From positions 79,418,343-79,482,342 of the forward strand of contig CM043950.1 of the NCBI GenBank assembly GCA_014529385.2: 64,000 nt of DNA, given 5' to 3'. Every line of letters begins with the position of its first letter. Within the stretch, counting starts at the first letter, position 1. A program made the position numbers and the translations under genes. The notes beneath the pieces are model-generated. The model was not told where the DNA came from, ran no database searches, and was given only the letters and a program-made list of their open reading frames with translations. This DNA comes from Adiantum capillus-veneris. Its lineage: Eukaryota; Streptophyta; Polypodiopsida; Polypodiales; Pteridaceae. Below, piece after piece: positions 31,971 to 44,039 of the stretch.

Positions 31971-33137
31971 ATGGGTGAGCTTGATGCTATAATGGGGTCT
32001 ATTTTGCATCTTGAAAATGAAGTTGTGGAAGTTTGCTCTATGGAAATGTATCAAGTAATAGAAGCCTTTAAACAAAACCAAACAGTTGGTCCAAAATTCC
32101 ATGTTGAAACTAAATACAAGAGTGTAGCAAAGAAGGTGAAACCACTAGCTTCACCCTTACCACCCAACAACAGGGAAAAGGTTGCGCAGGCTTCTTTACA
32201 ACCAATTTTGAGGAATCCTAAAAATATTGGGCATACCTTCACAAAGGAGTCTTTCCAAAAGTTGCAGATTGGTCACGAGGAGTTTCTAACACAAGAGGAG
32301 ACAAAGTGCTTCAAATAAATGCTTTCAAAGCATGGTAAGGCTTTTACATTTGAGCCACATGAGATAGGATGTGTTGATCCTTCTATTGTAGCTCCTATGG
32401 TAATTTTCACAATACCTCATGTGCCTTGGAATCTGCAACCTATTCCGATTCCAAAGCCTCATTTGCCAAAGTTAGTAGAGCTATTGAATGAGAAAATCAA
32501 AATGGGAATCTTGGAGCCTTCTTGTGCTCCATACTCAAACAGGTGGTTCACAGTTCCAAAAAAGAATGGTTCTGTATGCTTCATCCAAGATATGCAACTA
32601 GTGAACAAGGTGACAATTAGAAATGTAGATACAGGTCCAATTGTGGATGAGTTTCCACAGGCATTTGCAGGGAGGGAAATCTACTCAATCGGAGATCTCT
32701 ACTCAGGGTATGATCAATTTCAGCTTGCAATCGAAAGCAGAGACTTGACAACCTTGAGGACACCTTTGGGTTTGGTAAGGATGTGTACCTTGCCACAGGG
32801 AGCAACCAACTCAGTTGCACATATGATGAATGGGATGAATAAGGTCTTACATGACTTTATTACTCAAATCATAATGCCTTTCATTGATGATTTGCCTATC
32901 AAAGGATGTGAAGAAAGTGACAAAGATGAAGCTTTTGATCTCAAGGGATGTTGCAGGTTTGTGGTAAATCACATAAATGATTGTGATACAATTTTGTCTA
33001 GGTTGGAAGAAGTGAATCTTACATTGTCAAGGAAAAAGTCTATGTTTGGTGTCAATGAAGTGCTCATTGTGGGGCACATATGTTTCTGGGAGCATGTGTC
33101 TTTTATGTTATTTGGATTCCACATTATGCACATGTAG
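31971..33137 (+). pseudogene. pol: Reverse transcriptase of the outer element
   Basis: Frames 31971-32318 and 32319-33137 are in phase and separated only by a TAA at 32316-32318. The RT palm shows VPWNLQPIPIPKPHLPKLVE, NRWFTVPKKNGS, YSIGDLYSGYDQFQLAIESR, TPLGLVRMCTLPQGATNS and the catalytic box FIDD (MPFIDDLPIKG), a variant of YxDD. After VGHIC near 33080 roughly a hundred bases expected in this family are missing, and the text jumps to FLGACVFYVIWIPHYAHVAD in another frame. Confidence 0.85.
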
Positions 33138-33845
33138 CTGATCCTCTTTATCAGTTTCTTAGAAAGAATCAAAAGTTTAAATGGACAAAAGCACATGTAA
33201 AATCCATGAAAAAGCTAAAAGAGTTGCTTCAGTCAGCACCAACTTTGAGAAAGGTAGACTATGAATGTCAAAGGCCAGTAATTGTGATAGTAGACACCAG
33301 TCCTACAGGGATTGGATGAGCAATAGGGAAAAATGATGAAGAAGAACACAGGTATGTGGTAAGATTTGGAGCAAAGGTACTAAGTGCTCGCCAAAGAAAC
33401 TATCCACAGATAAAGAGAGAGTTATGGGGTATGGTTACAGCCTTGAAAAATGGAAAAGAGTACCTAATTGGTGCATGTGTGGTTGTAGAAACAGATTGTT
33501 TACCATTTCTTGGGATGATTACAACCTATTCAACGCCAGACATTGCTATGTTGCGGTGGATTGCATACATTAAGTCCTTAGATCCCGAGTTTAAGCACAT
33601 TGCAAGTAAAGACAATATAGTGGAAGATATGCTATCAAGGGCAAGGTATGAAGATGAGTCACATATGATTGACAAGGAAGATGATGTGGGCACAAATTTC
33701 TATTCTATCTCTCATGTCAGAGGTAATAATGTCTGCATGACGAATTCACTTGAATTGTTCTTAAAAGATCTTTATGAACGTGAGTGGCTTCTTATTCAAA
33801 GATACTTGAGTACTCTAACAAAACAGGATGATTGGTCTCAACAAG
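33080..33845 (+). pseudogene. Connection and RNase H region of the outer element
   Basis: 33080-33319 reads HYAHVADPLYQFLRKNQKF and VIVIVDTSPTGIG, then a TGA. 33356-33845 continues with VRFGAKVLSARQRNYPQIKR, ELWGMVTALKNGKEYL, VVETDCLPFLGMI and a tail after DMLSRARYEDE. The reading runs straight into the nested LTR at 33846; its continuation (EFKRIHRKAYGYFLRDS) is at 52916 onward. Confidence 0.85.
33841..33845 (+). repeat. Target duplication ACAAG, left copy
   Basis: ACAAG precedes the 5' LTR and recurs at 52911-52915 directly after the 3' LTR. It also follows the 5' LTR at 34800-34804 because of the integrase-fragment duplication. Confidence 0.9.
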
Positions 33846-34799
33846 TGTTGAGCGGAGGACTACACCTATACATTTTTTCTCACACTCATATTTTTGTAAA
33901 CACTTATTGTAATAAATTTCTTTCCGACATTTCATTTTTTCATGGAGCCGATACATTGTAATTAGCAGGACTCAATTGAGTTTCCAGTTTGTATTCCCCA
34001 AGTAGTTTCACCTGCTTATGTAATTAGATTAGAGATGTGTTCACACCTCCAAGGCTGAGGTATAAGAGCCAATTATTGTAAACCTAAGGACAGTTTTTTG
34101 AATCACTAAGAAAGATAAGTTTTGAAGCGCCATGACTGTGTCTAAGAGAGAGAGAGAGAGAGAGACAGAGAGAGTCTATCCTCTTGCTACGTGAGCTACG
34201 GAGCCACCATTGGAGAAGTAGCACCACCATTGTGTTAGCAACGGCGAGAGCAATGCACCGATACCAAGTGTGCGCGCATTCGCCTTCTATGCGAGGTGAG
34301 CTCCCACGAGCTTCTATGTGATTTTTCTCCCTACCCGTGTGTCGGAATTGAGCGTGCCATATATCTATAGAACCGCAGCAAGTAGAGCTACACATTAGTA
34401 CCTTCGGACTCGAAATTCGGTCACCTAAATTTTTTGGCCTGTCTTCATACACGTTTACCGCACGGAATGGTTACAGGTTGAGATTGCGTTGTAGATTCAT
34501 AGGGTATGGTCCTTACCTAGTGTAGAGACTCCCCATTGAGTTTGAGGCTGATTCGATGACTTTAGATCATGTTTCAGATAGCGTTTGTTTGTAGTACGGA
34601 TTTCAGTCATTTGCGTATTTGAGAACTTAGGTTTGATTTCCTTGGTAGCGATTGTCATTAGAAATTTGAGTAGGTGATTTGACACCCACCTATTTGTTTC
34701 CATGCGCCTGCGGGTCGAGCTCCATCCTCGTCTGAAATTCTTGTTTGTCGGTTGAGTTCTCGCTATCATAGCCACCGCTAGCGGTGTAACTGCCCAACA
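33846..34799 (+). repeat. 5' LTR of the nested element
   Basis: 954 bp. A TATA-like TATAAGAG lies near 34060. An (AG)n tract occurs near 34147-34170. The 3' LTR lacks two blocks of about 112 and 87 bases relative to this copy. Confidence 0.9.
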
Positions 34800-35610
34800 A
34801 CAAGAATTCAAGAGCATACGTAGGAAAGCATATGGGTACTTTTTGAGGGATAGTTACTTGTGGAAGCATCCTAAACAAAAGGGTGCTACACCACAACGGG
34901 TTATATGTAAAAAACAGACTCAAGTAAAGCTCATGCAAGAGTTTCATGAGATTCTATGGGCTGGACACAGGGATGTGCGGGCAACCTTCTCCAAGTTGAA
35001 AGAAAAATAATGGTGGAAGGGTATGTATAAAGATGTATCTCAGTTTGTAGAGTCGTGTGTAGATTGTCAAATGTATTCAAATTTCCGACATCGTGATGGA
35101 TTGCACCCTACATATCCACTAGCCATGCACTATAAATGGGTTGTGGATCTAGTCACAATGCCTCTATGACTCTGGCAGATGAGATACTTGGTTCTTGCAC
35201 AAGAAGACCTAACTAACTAGGTTGAAGGAAGATCATCAAGGGCCAAAACCACAAAAGCTGTGTGTAATTTCCTTCTGGATGATGTGATTTTCCGTTATAG
35301 TAGAGGTGAGTTGGATGCCGAGGATACAAGGGAGTTCTTTTCCAGATTAGGAATTAAGCTTTCTCTTACTATGGCTTACAACCCTGAAGGAAATGGAAAG
35401 AGTGAAAGAGGGCATCCTCCTATCATCAAAGCTTTGGCCAAGGCTTGCGAAGGAAGAGTTCGTGAGTGGCCAGAATTGTTACCATATGCTTTATGGACTG
35501 ATCCTACAACACATAGCTCAGTAAAACTGGCTACATGCCTGCGGAGCTAATGTATGGTCAAAAGCAAGTGATGCCGACTGAAGATACAATTCCCACATGG
35601 AATGTACTAC
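34800..35610 (+). pseudogene. Misplaced copy of the outer integrase, between LTR and leader
   Basis: Matches 52911-53738 from the target duplication onward (EFKSIRRKAYGYFLRDS, WWKGMYKDVSQFVESCVDCQ, LGIKLSLTMAYNPEGNGKSE). It lacks about 25 bases around the second catalytic Asp and carries its own stops. The match ends at GTACTAC (35604-35610), and three bases later begins TGGTGGACTCC, which may be the nested element's primer site. Outer-element DNA inside the nested element is not explained by simple nesting. Confidence 0.85.
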
Positions 35611-35613
35611 GAG

Positions 35614-35631
35614 TGGTGGACTCCGAGGATC
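35614..35631 (+). promoter_or_regulatory. Possible primer-binding site of the nested element
   Basis: TGGTGGACTCCGAGGATC begins with TGG as primer sites do and lies at the junction where unique nested sequence starts. I cannot match it to a tRNA with certainty. Confidence 0.3.
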
Positions 35632-36028
35632 TTTGAGAGGAAACTTGTAGATTCCTGGGTCTTTCGTGTTTGATAGTTTTTTGTTTAGATTAGATCGATT
35701 TTTGTTGGTGTTGAGTGGTTGTGGAGATTGAGGTATTTGCTTGTCCATGTGTGGCAGTGAATCTCTTTATACTAACCATTGCAAAAACCCATTTTATGAT
35801 TAGAGGTAGATTAGATAGGACTTGATTTGATCCTGATCTAGAGCTATTAATCGATGATTTATTTGCTTGATGTGTTTGTTTGCATGTTAGATCACTAAAC
35901 CGTTGATTTGGTATTGAAACTTGCATAAACAAAGTGCAGAGAGATTTTCTGTGAAACTCAGTGTTGCTCAGCACTTAAGAGAGCTCTTGGAAGAGTTCTG
36001 TGCCAAAAAACTGGAATTCTACAACTTT

Positions 36029-36745
36029 AGACATCATACGCGTATGATCTCTTAGGGGCTAAACAGAGACCAAAACAAAAAATTTGACATTACTAGCGTG
36101 TTCAGAAGGGGGGTTTTACCCTAAGATGAACATTAAACAAGGGCTTTAACACTTCTAGAAACTCAAAATACCAAGTTAGAGTGCAAAAAAAAAAAAAAAA
36201 AACGCAAAGAATAGGAGAAATTGATCCAGAGCTCATTTTTGCATTCAAACTTGATAAAAACACTTGAAACTCAAAGATAAACACTTGGAGAAGCTTCAAA
36301 TATAAAATTGGGCAAATCTGTGAAAAAAGACATCATACGCGTATAATGTCTTTTTGCACTTGCTGATGTGATTTTTGAATTTTGAGTTGACAACATTGTT
36401 GCAAATATAGGGAATAGCTGAAATATCAAGTTTGGACAAAAAGACATCATACGCGTATGATGTCTCCAACCTAATTCTGGGCAAATTTTGACATTTTTCT
36501 ATCACAGATCCTTTGTACTAGTTGTCTAGAGCTTGTATTTCAAGTTTCATGTCATTTGGATCACATTTTGACCCCAAGTCAAAAATCGAAAAATTGCCCA
36601 GAAAATCCTAATCTGGCCATAACTTGCACAACCAAAGTTCAAATTGAATTTTGTGAGTGGACAGAGCATAAGGGTGCTACTGGAAGTGAGCAAAGCAAAA
36701 ATATCCAAAATCTTTGAAAAAAGACATCATACGCGTATAATGTCT
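36029..36745. repeat. Palindrome cluster A: four copies of a 24-bp palindrome upstream of gag
   Basis: Half-site AGACATCATACG followed by its exact reverse complement. Copies at 36029-36052 (one mismatch), 36328-36351 (one mismatch), 36442-36465 (perfect) and 36722-36745 (one mismatch). The last ends 165 bases before the gag ATG at 36911. Spacings are 299, 114 and 280. The centre is ACGCGT. Confidence 0.95.
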
Positions 36746-36910
36746 TTTTGAGCAAATCTGATACAAAATTTTCACTTGAGATAACAGAAGTCTTCCAATT
36801 GACAAAACAAACCATTTGACCAAGTATCATTCAGTTTGGACCACTTTTGATCACAGAAACGGGGATCAAACAAACTACCGAGACTGAAAAGTTAGGTTCC
36901 TATAGGAAGA

Positions 36911-39430
36911 TTGATGAATTTGAGATCCGGTAGATATCTCGAGAATAACCAACCAAGACAAAGAGAACAAGCGAGTGTTATATCAAAAGAGGAGATTGTA
37001 AACCAAAGTGTAGTGCGACCGTTAGAGACGATCCTTGAAGGAAGTATTTCCGATACTTCTTCAGAGAGATCTTACGATATTTTCACTGAACACTTAGGAT
37101 ACTTGAACTTAAACGAAAGAGAAAACATGGCAGCAGGACCATCAAACCCTTCGGCCGCAATGAAGCTATTGCTCATCAAGTATCAATATGACAACAAGCA
37201 AGGTGCCAAGATCTACAAAGATGGTATGGACCGCTACTGTGTGAAAATAGAAGATAGACCAAGTGAGTTCAAGGATTTAGTGCCTGTGAGCTATAGCGGA
37301 GATAGGTACCTAGATGATGAAGGTATCATGTACTTGGTAGTCTTGAATCCTAACATTGTGGACAAGTGGGGATTGATGGGCACGAAAGCCAAAGTAGATG
37401 AAGAACCCGAAGAGAAAGCACCAACAATGAGCTTCCCTAATGCTAGATTAAGAAGAGAAAATGAAACTTTGAAGATCAACACAGAAAACGTCTATGTGGG
37501 GTTATACAAGTATAATAATGGAGAGGAAGATGTCTATTATAGATGCGAGGAACCCTACGTCGATGAGTTGACAGAGCGGAAAAGACTTTATGTCTTTACC
37601 TACACAGAGGGATCAGAAATGAATATTATCGCATACGACAAGTATGGAAGACGATATGCAATCGATAAAAAGGAGTTGGAAGGATACACATACTTTGGGG
37701 GACCACTTCACTCAAAGCCCACTGAGACCAGCACCTACAACTGTCATGCCAGACCCGATGGCAACAGGTAGAGAGAGGACTCATGTAACTAAATCTTTCA
37801 GTCGACCTCATTATTCTATGCCAAGCCCAATGGGAACATTACATTCTAGAGATTCAATGTCTACGAATCGAGGTAGTGCAGTTCCATTCTCTACACAAAC
37901 TACGGTAGGTTCGATGTTTGCAGCAGCACCATCACATTTGCCTCCTAGTAGTAGATTCGTGGCAAGGGAGCCAAATAGAGCAGCCCATGAAGTCCATGAC
38001 ACAAGATAAATTTTTAGTCGGGATACAGGATAAATAAGATTGGAAGTAGACAATAGACGCACGAGACCATCTCAAGTGGCCGAGTGTATGACAAAGAAGT
38101 ATAGTGGCTCAAAAGATCCATATGCAGATGTCTCACTCTTTAAGCAAGTCTTAAGAGCTGAGAAGATAACACATTTCCACACACAATACGAAGGATTTGG
38201 TCTTACTTTAGAAGGGACGGAATTGACATGGTTTCAACCAGTGAATGGTGGAGTTTTCCATGACATTGACCACTTGCTGCAAGAGTTTGCCGAGGAATTT
38301 TTGAAAAGAGGGATCAAACACAACACAGTATCCCAAATATATGCTTTCCAACAGAAGGAGCAAGAAAAGGTGAAGGAATCTTCACTTCGCTTCAAAAAAT
38401 ACATAGAGAGATTTCCAGTACGGGAACGACCGCAAGATGACAGACTATCTATCCTCTTTATAGAAGGGCTGAGAAATGACACTCTCAAGAAAGACTTGCA
38501 CTTGAAAGCTTGTACAAGTTTTGAGCAAGTGACCAGAGAAGCATTGTACTTAGTGGATAACTGTGTTGTGTATGGAGAGGTGACAACGGATACGGATGTC
38601 GCATCCAGTAGCTCATCATCCGTAGCTAGCGAGACCACCACTAAGAAGAGTGTCCAAACAACAACAATACCAAACATGGAACAAATGATAGAAGATGCTA
38701 TAAGGAGATTAGCACCATACCCTAAACCAATGCCAAAACTAACGAAATGGTGTGCAATCAAACAAAAATGGACGAATCACTCAACAGAGGAGTGTTATTA
38801 CAACAAGGGTTATGTGAAGGAGCATCAGTATGCACCTCCAACTCAAATAGCACCACCTCAGGTACATCCAGTACCTAGATACCCAACGGGAAACGTACCA
38901 GGACCTATGGGGATAGAAAGACCACAACCGGTATTGGGACAACAACCACCTTTACCACGAGTGAGACCAGTGGGTATTAGATATGCACCCACCCTAGAGA
39001 ATCAGAAAGAAAAAGCTTTAGTGCCTGTTCAAGCTTATTACGAAATTCTGGTGCACCCATGGCTCCTACTGTGTATTACCCACTTGAAGAACCAAAACAA
39101 CCAGAACCTTGGAGCATGATAGGAGATGTTGGACCACCAACAACCGCACACACCTCAGATGAAGAGAGGTATAACTTGGACGCAAAAACACTTATGTTCA
39201 TAGCTCATGTGGGGTTGTCAGGCCAAAGACCAGCCTACCCACAAAGTGAAAATCAAGGGACACTAAGACCTGCATTGGGACCCTGTTATAAGTGTGGAGG
39301 TGACCATTTGATGAATTTTTTTCCACACACAGAGATCATTAGAATAAATGCATATTGCACAGAGTGTGGTGTCCTCACTTCATTGAGGATTGTTCAAAGA
39401 ATCCCAACAAAGTGCAAAAGACAACAATAA
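36911..39430 (+). pseudogene. gag: Gag of the nested element
   Basis: The start MMNLRSGRYLEN matches the Gag start of the element at 12974. Frame 36911-37771 has an acidic N-terminal region. After a shift, 38040-39119 holds the capsid domain (DPYADVSLFKQVLRAEKITH, LTLEGTELTWFQPVNGG, HNTVSQIYAFQQKEQEKVKE, DRLSILFIEGLRNDTLKKDL). Zinc knuckles follow near 39282 (CYKCGGDHLMNFF, last Cys lost) and 39355 (CTECG, then PHFIEDC after a one-base shift). Several frameshifts; not translatable as one protein. Confidence 0.85.
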
Positions 39431-39438
39431 ACATGCTA

Positions 39439-40920
39439 GAGTCGATTCCTACTAGCAGTGGGTCTGAAAATGAAACCAAGATACCAACACAAGTTGTGAC
39501 TAGAGCTCAAGCAAAGAAAACCACTAGAGAACTAGAGAATAGAAAGTCAGAGACGGAATTGGCAAGTCAAGGACAACGAAGCCATAGAAACACATGGAAA
39601 GCTAGGAAATCATGCATGAAACTGAAAAGAGAATAGTAAGACGCGATTCTAGCTGATGAATTAAAACAAACAAAAGACAGATTAGATAAACTTGAGAGTC
39701 AAAACGGAATACGAGAAATGGACTCTAAAAAGTCAAAACTGAAGAGCGTCAAAGAGACAACGAGTGTAAGCTCAGGGGGATCAGTGTTGCTCGACAAAGT
39801 ACACGAACCATTGGATGCACTTATGAGAGCTTACGAAGAGAGATTAAAGAGAAACCAAACACAAGAACAATGGTGGTTATCCAAACTCGGAATTGGAAAA
39901 GCAGAGACTCGAAATGTGTCAGAGAATGATCGAGACGGCACAAGCCTTGTTAGAACCACCTAGAGAACCAATGAATTGTGGATGGAAAACCCAATTCATC
40001 AAGAGACTATCCTCTCCTCATGGGTAGTTGAAAAGCCTAACAATGCACAAAAGCCTAAAAAAATGCACGGGGATGAACGTATAGTTATAAACACCACACA
40101 TCAAGAAATAGAGAGTTTTCATCCTATGATACAGAGGTCTTACAGAAGAGATGAGGATTACAATGAGTTTTGTAAACAAGTGAGAGAGGCAAAATTTGCA
40201 AACGAGCTGAGTTGTCAAGCTAATCAAACTAATGGGGAAAAAGAAATCCTCCCATAGAGGAATTTGAGGCAGGATCTCAAGTGGACTTAGATTTGCATTC
40301 TTACTAGGGAGATGGAGGCTCTGTTAGAACAGTAGAGTAAACCTCATTCACTGAAAACCTTACCTTCATACTTAGGAGAATACAAAGCAAAATATGAGAT
40401 TAGAGCGCTTCCCTCACGAGGAATCTCTTTAGAAAAAGTTATAGACTTGCAAGGATTGATAGAGATTTTGTCAACACCAGTGACATGCTCTATCACCCTA
40501 GCTGAGCTTTTGAGACTACGACCAAACATGTGGGCAACTGTAGGAAAACTCTTAGAGAAATTTGGGATAAAAGACCCAACTGCAAAACTGCAAGGGCTCT
40601 GTTAGAACAGTAGAGTAAACCTCATTCACTGAAAACCTTACCTTCATACTTAGGAGAATACAAAGAAAAATATGAGATTAGAGCGCTTTCCTCACGAGGA
40701 ATCTCTTCAGAAAAAGTTATAGACTTGCAAGGATTGATAGAGATTTTGTCAACACCAGTGACATGCACTATCACCCTAGCTGAGCTTTTGAGACTACGAC
40801 CAAACATGTGGGAAACTGTAGGAAAATTCTTAGAGAAATTTGGGATAAAAGACCCAACTGCAAAACTGCAAGAGGGCATACGAGAGCTCAGTACGCCATA
40901 AAAAAACGCTAAGCCTATAC
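39439..40920 (+). pseudogene. Gag-protease linker of the nested element
   Basis: Frames 39355-39636, 39718-39963 and 39976-40257 encode charged, Lys/Glu-rich text (AKKTTRELENRKSETELAS) without recognised domains, joined by stops and shifts. It leads through the 278-bp tandem duplication into the protease frame. Confidence 0.55.
40317..40872. repeat. Tandem duplication of 278 bp before the protease
   Basis: GGCTCTGTTAGAACAGTAGA starts copies at 40317 and 40595. Both read GLIEILSTPVTCSITLAELL on the plus strand, except that one encodes a C for S change. 278 is not a multiple of three, so the duplication shifts the frame. Confidence 0.92.
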
Positions 40921-40922
40921 CC

Positions 40923-41867
40923 TTGAACAAGGTCGGAGAGTATTGCGAAGGCGAAGAGGGGAATACAACCTTACCATCTGAATTCCAGGGAGTTAACACG
41001 ATGGCAATACTTGACAGCGGGGCTGGAGTAGCCATTGCTACGAAAGAAATCTGGAAAAAATGGGGAAAATCGACGACGATAAGAAAAACGAGGTTGAAAC
41101 TCCAACTAGGGGACGGACATATGGAGAGACCTTTGGGACTATTAGAGAAAGTTGTAGTGACTTCTTGCGGAATTGAATACGAGCATACTTTTGCTATTGT
41201 TGACTTTGGCAAGGAGAATAGCTATGATATTATACTTGGAAGAGCGTTCATGAGACAATTGAAAATGGTCCAGGATTGGGGTTACGACCACATATACTTG
41301 AGACATATGGAAACCACTACTCGCGTGAACCTAGCAGACCATAGCTACAAGGATGTGAACCGAACACCAGTTGAAGAGCTTGATTCAGCTACTTTGGTAG
41401 GATCAGAGTTTCTAGCCTGGTTAGGCAAACCCAAAGAGTTATGGATGTGTGGAGCTTTGAACTGTGGAAGTATGAAGCGCGAAGAATGTGTTTTAGAAAG
41501 GGAAATTGAAGGCGAAAATTATATAGGTGAACCCTTTCCAGAGGATGCACTTGAACCATTAGAATGGACACACATTGTAGCAACCCTAGATGTTTGTGCA
41601 ATTCAAGACGGTCCCACAACGAAGTTTTGTGATAAAGATGGATATGATGTGGTTCCGTACTTCATGATGACAACTGTACTCGAAAAGGAGACTGAAAAGA
41701 TTGATACACCAGACAACAGAGATGAAGAGGAGATGTTTCATGACATTCCCGATCATCGAGAATGGGAAAATGAAGCTGACAACGATTCCACAAACAACTT
41801 AAGTGAGAACGAGGAAACCATAAAGGATGTCAGATTCCACGACTTCCCAAATCAGACTGAAAAATGA
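40923..41867 (+). pseudogene. First retropepsin of the nested element
   Basis: The 314-codon frame has MAILDSGAGVAIATKEIW with an intact D-S-G triad (Asp codon at 41010), the flap-side text LQLGDGHMERPLGLL and the terminal IILGRAFMRQLKMVQDWG. It aligns with the protease of the element at 12974 including the flanks (GEYCEGEEGNTTLPS against GQYFEGDESNATLPI). The open frame is long enough for a functional domain, but upstream shifts isolate it. Confidence 0.82.
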
Positions 41868-41918
41868 CAGAAATGCTACAGAGAAAAGAGAAAAACAAAA
41901 AGGGTTAGAAACACTCCG

Positions 41919-43140
41919 GTGCCTAGGATAATAGGGAAAAACCAATTCCTAATGCTAGTAAAGGCGGAAGATTGTGTCAAGGATAAGATTTCCGGAATAA
42001 TGAGAGGAAATGTGGAAATAAGCTCACGGAAAATCAAACGAAGCTCAAGAAATCAAGTTCAACCCAATGGAACAAAAACCGAAACAGATAAAGCGGAAAA
42101 GAACATTAGAAACAAGAGAAACAAAGAGTCCAAATTGGAACGCCGAAACAAGTACAGAGAGTTAAAGAAAACTGTGAAAGAATTTTGGATGACTGAAATC
42201 GAGAGTGGTGAGGACAAAAATTCCAATGTCAAGGGAAACATGGATGTTCCCTCTCACTACAGGAAATTTACGATAGAGGATAAGAAGGTGATATTAACCC
42301 AGCCTATCAGAGAAAGAAAGGAGAATGAATCCTATGATGGACCGAAGGACGCTAAAAAGGTTGATTTATCAGCTTCAAGAGAGGAACCGAGACCAGTATA
42401 CATAGCTACAGATTTTTCTTTGGAAGAAGAAGAGAGACTTTTGAGTCTTCTTAGAGAATACAGGGATGTGTTTGTATGGTCATACAAGGACTTGAAAGGA
42501 GTCAATCCATCAATATGCCAACATACAATTCCTTTGAAACAAGACATTAAGTATAGCAGATACAGACCGTACACGTATAATGACATGTTTGCTAAGCGAA
42601 TAAAAGAGGAAATAGACAAGCTAATGAAAGCTGAATTTATATATGAGATTGAACACATGGACAGGGTATCTCCGATTGTAGTAGTGCCTAAGAAAAACAG
42701 GAAACTCTGAGTGTGTGTCAATTTGAAAAAAGTAAATGCCACGACAATTAGGGAAAATTATCCCTTCCGATAACTGATCATGTTCTAGAACATGTATCGG
42801 GGAAAAGAGCATAGTCCTTTCTAGATGGATTTCTAGGATATAATCAGCTTGCCATTGTGCCAGAGGATCAACACAAAACAGCTTTTGCAACGGAGTGGGG
42901 AATTTATGCGTATCGAGTTATGTCGTTTGGCTTAACTAATGCTCTTGCAACATTCCAAAGGCTGATGAAGCATGCTTTCAAAGAGTACTTGAGGTTGTTT
43001 CTAGAAATATACATGGATTATTTGTGTGTACACTCTCTTTTGAGAGATGAGCATCTAGAACACCTAAGAAAGGTATTCGAGAAATATAGGACATATCACA
43101 TTTGTCTCAATCCTGAGAAGTGTGTGTTTATGGTTTGACA
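41919..43140 (+). pseudogene. pol: Reverse transcriptase of the nested element
   Basis: 41919-42710 gives a Lys-rich linker and the RT start (VYIATDFSLEEEERLLSLL, VFVWSYKDLKGVNPSI, VSPIVVVPKKNRKL). A TGA at 42708 and shifts interrupt the fingers (VCVNLKKVNATTIRENYPF), then 42857-43138 has TAFATEWGIYAYRVMSFGLT and IYMDYLCVHS. The catalytic box reads YMDY: the second Asp of YxDD is Tyr, which would abolish polymerase activity. Confidence 0.87.
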
Positions 43141-43183
43141 AAGCAGAATTCTGGGACATATTGTCTCACATAACGAAATATCC

Positions 43184-43879
43184 ATGGATATGGAAAAGAT
43201 AAAAGTAATAGTGGATATGCCTAGACCAGCCACCAACACGAAACAAGTGGAGACCTTTATGGGACATTGTGGATATTATAGACAATTCATTTACATGTAT
43301 GCTATAATAGGCCAACCACTTTACAAGCTAATAGTGAATTATGAATGGACAGAGGAGTGTGAGGAATCCTTCAAGAAACTGAAAGAGGCACTCATCACTG
43401 CTCGAATCTTGAAATCACCAGATTGGGAGAAGATATTCTATGTGCATAAAGATGCTTTGGCATATGCAATAGGATACATCCTAGCTCAGCCAAAAGAAGG
43501 AAACATAGATTTTCCAGTCTGCTATGCTAGTCGAGAGCTCAACAATGCTGAAAGGAATTACACAACAATAGAGCAAGAGGGATTAGGAATGATTTATGCT
43601 GTGAAGAAATTTCGGCATTATCTTCTAGCCAATAAGTTTGTGTTTTTCACAAATCATCAAGCCTTGCTCTACCTAGTGAACAAACTATACAATATGAGAC
43701 AGATAGTAAGATGGTTCATCATCTTGTTAGAATTTCACTTCATGATAGTAGTAAAGAAAGGGAAGACACATCTCAGAGCTGATCACCTTTCAAGGTTGAC
43801 GAATGGAGAAGACCCTATAGGTGTAGATGACGACATGCCAGATGTGTACTTATTCAACATAGAAATGATACCAAAGTAG
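43184..43879 (+). pseudogene. RNase H region of the nested element
   Basis: 231 codons: connection domain (METFMGHCGYYRQFI-like text, LKEALITARILKSPDWEKIF), then RNase H (VHKDALAYAIGYILAQ, CYASRELNNAERNYTTIEQE, KFVFFTNHQALLYLV, LRADHLSRLTNGED). The expected D-A-S of the first RNase H motif reads D-A-L. The frame is open but isolated by the stop at 43136-43138 and the one at 43877. Confidence 0.85.
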
Positions 43880-44039
43880 TCTCAGGATGTTGTTAGTCTA
43901 TTAACCTATGGAGGACAGTTTGATCGAAAAGGATACAACCAGAAACAAGTTATTATTCAGCAATCCAAAAATATTTAGTTGATTGTTGCAGGAAGGTTGT
44001 AGCACTTAGGAGCCGATAACATTTTAAGGTTATGCATCA

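Noticed and set aside
33846-35610. A 1.76-kb LTR that includes the integrase fragment
   Set aside because: The 3' copy continues without a break into outer integrase after 53738, and TGTTGAGCGG/CCGCTCAACA ends with ACAAG duplication fit the shorter LTR.
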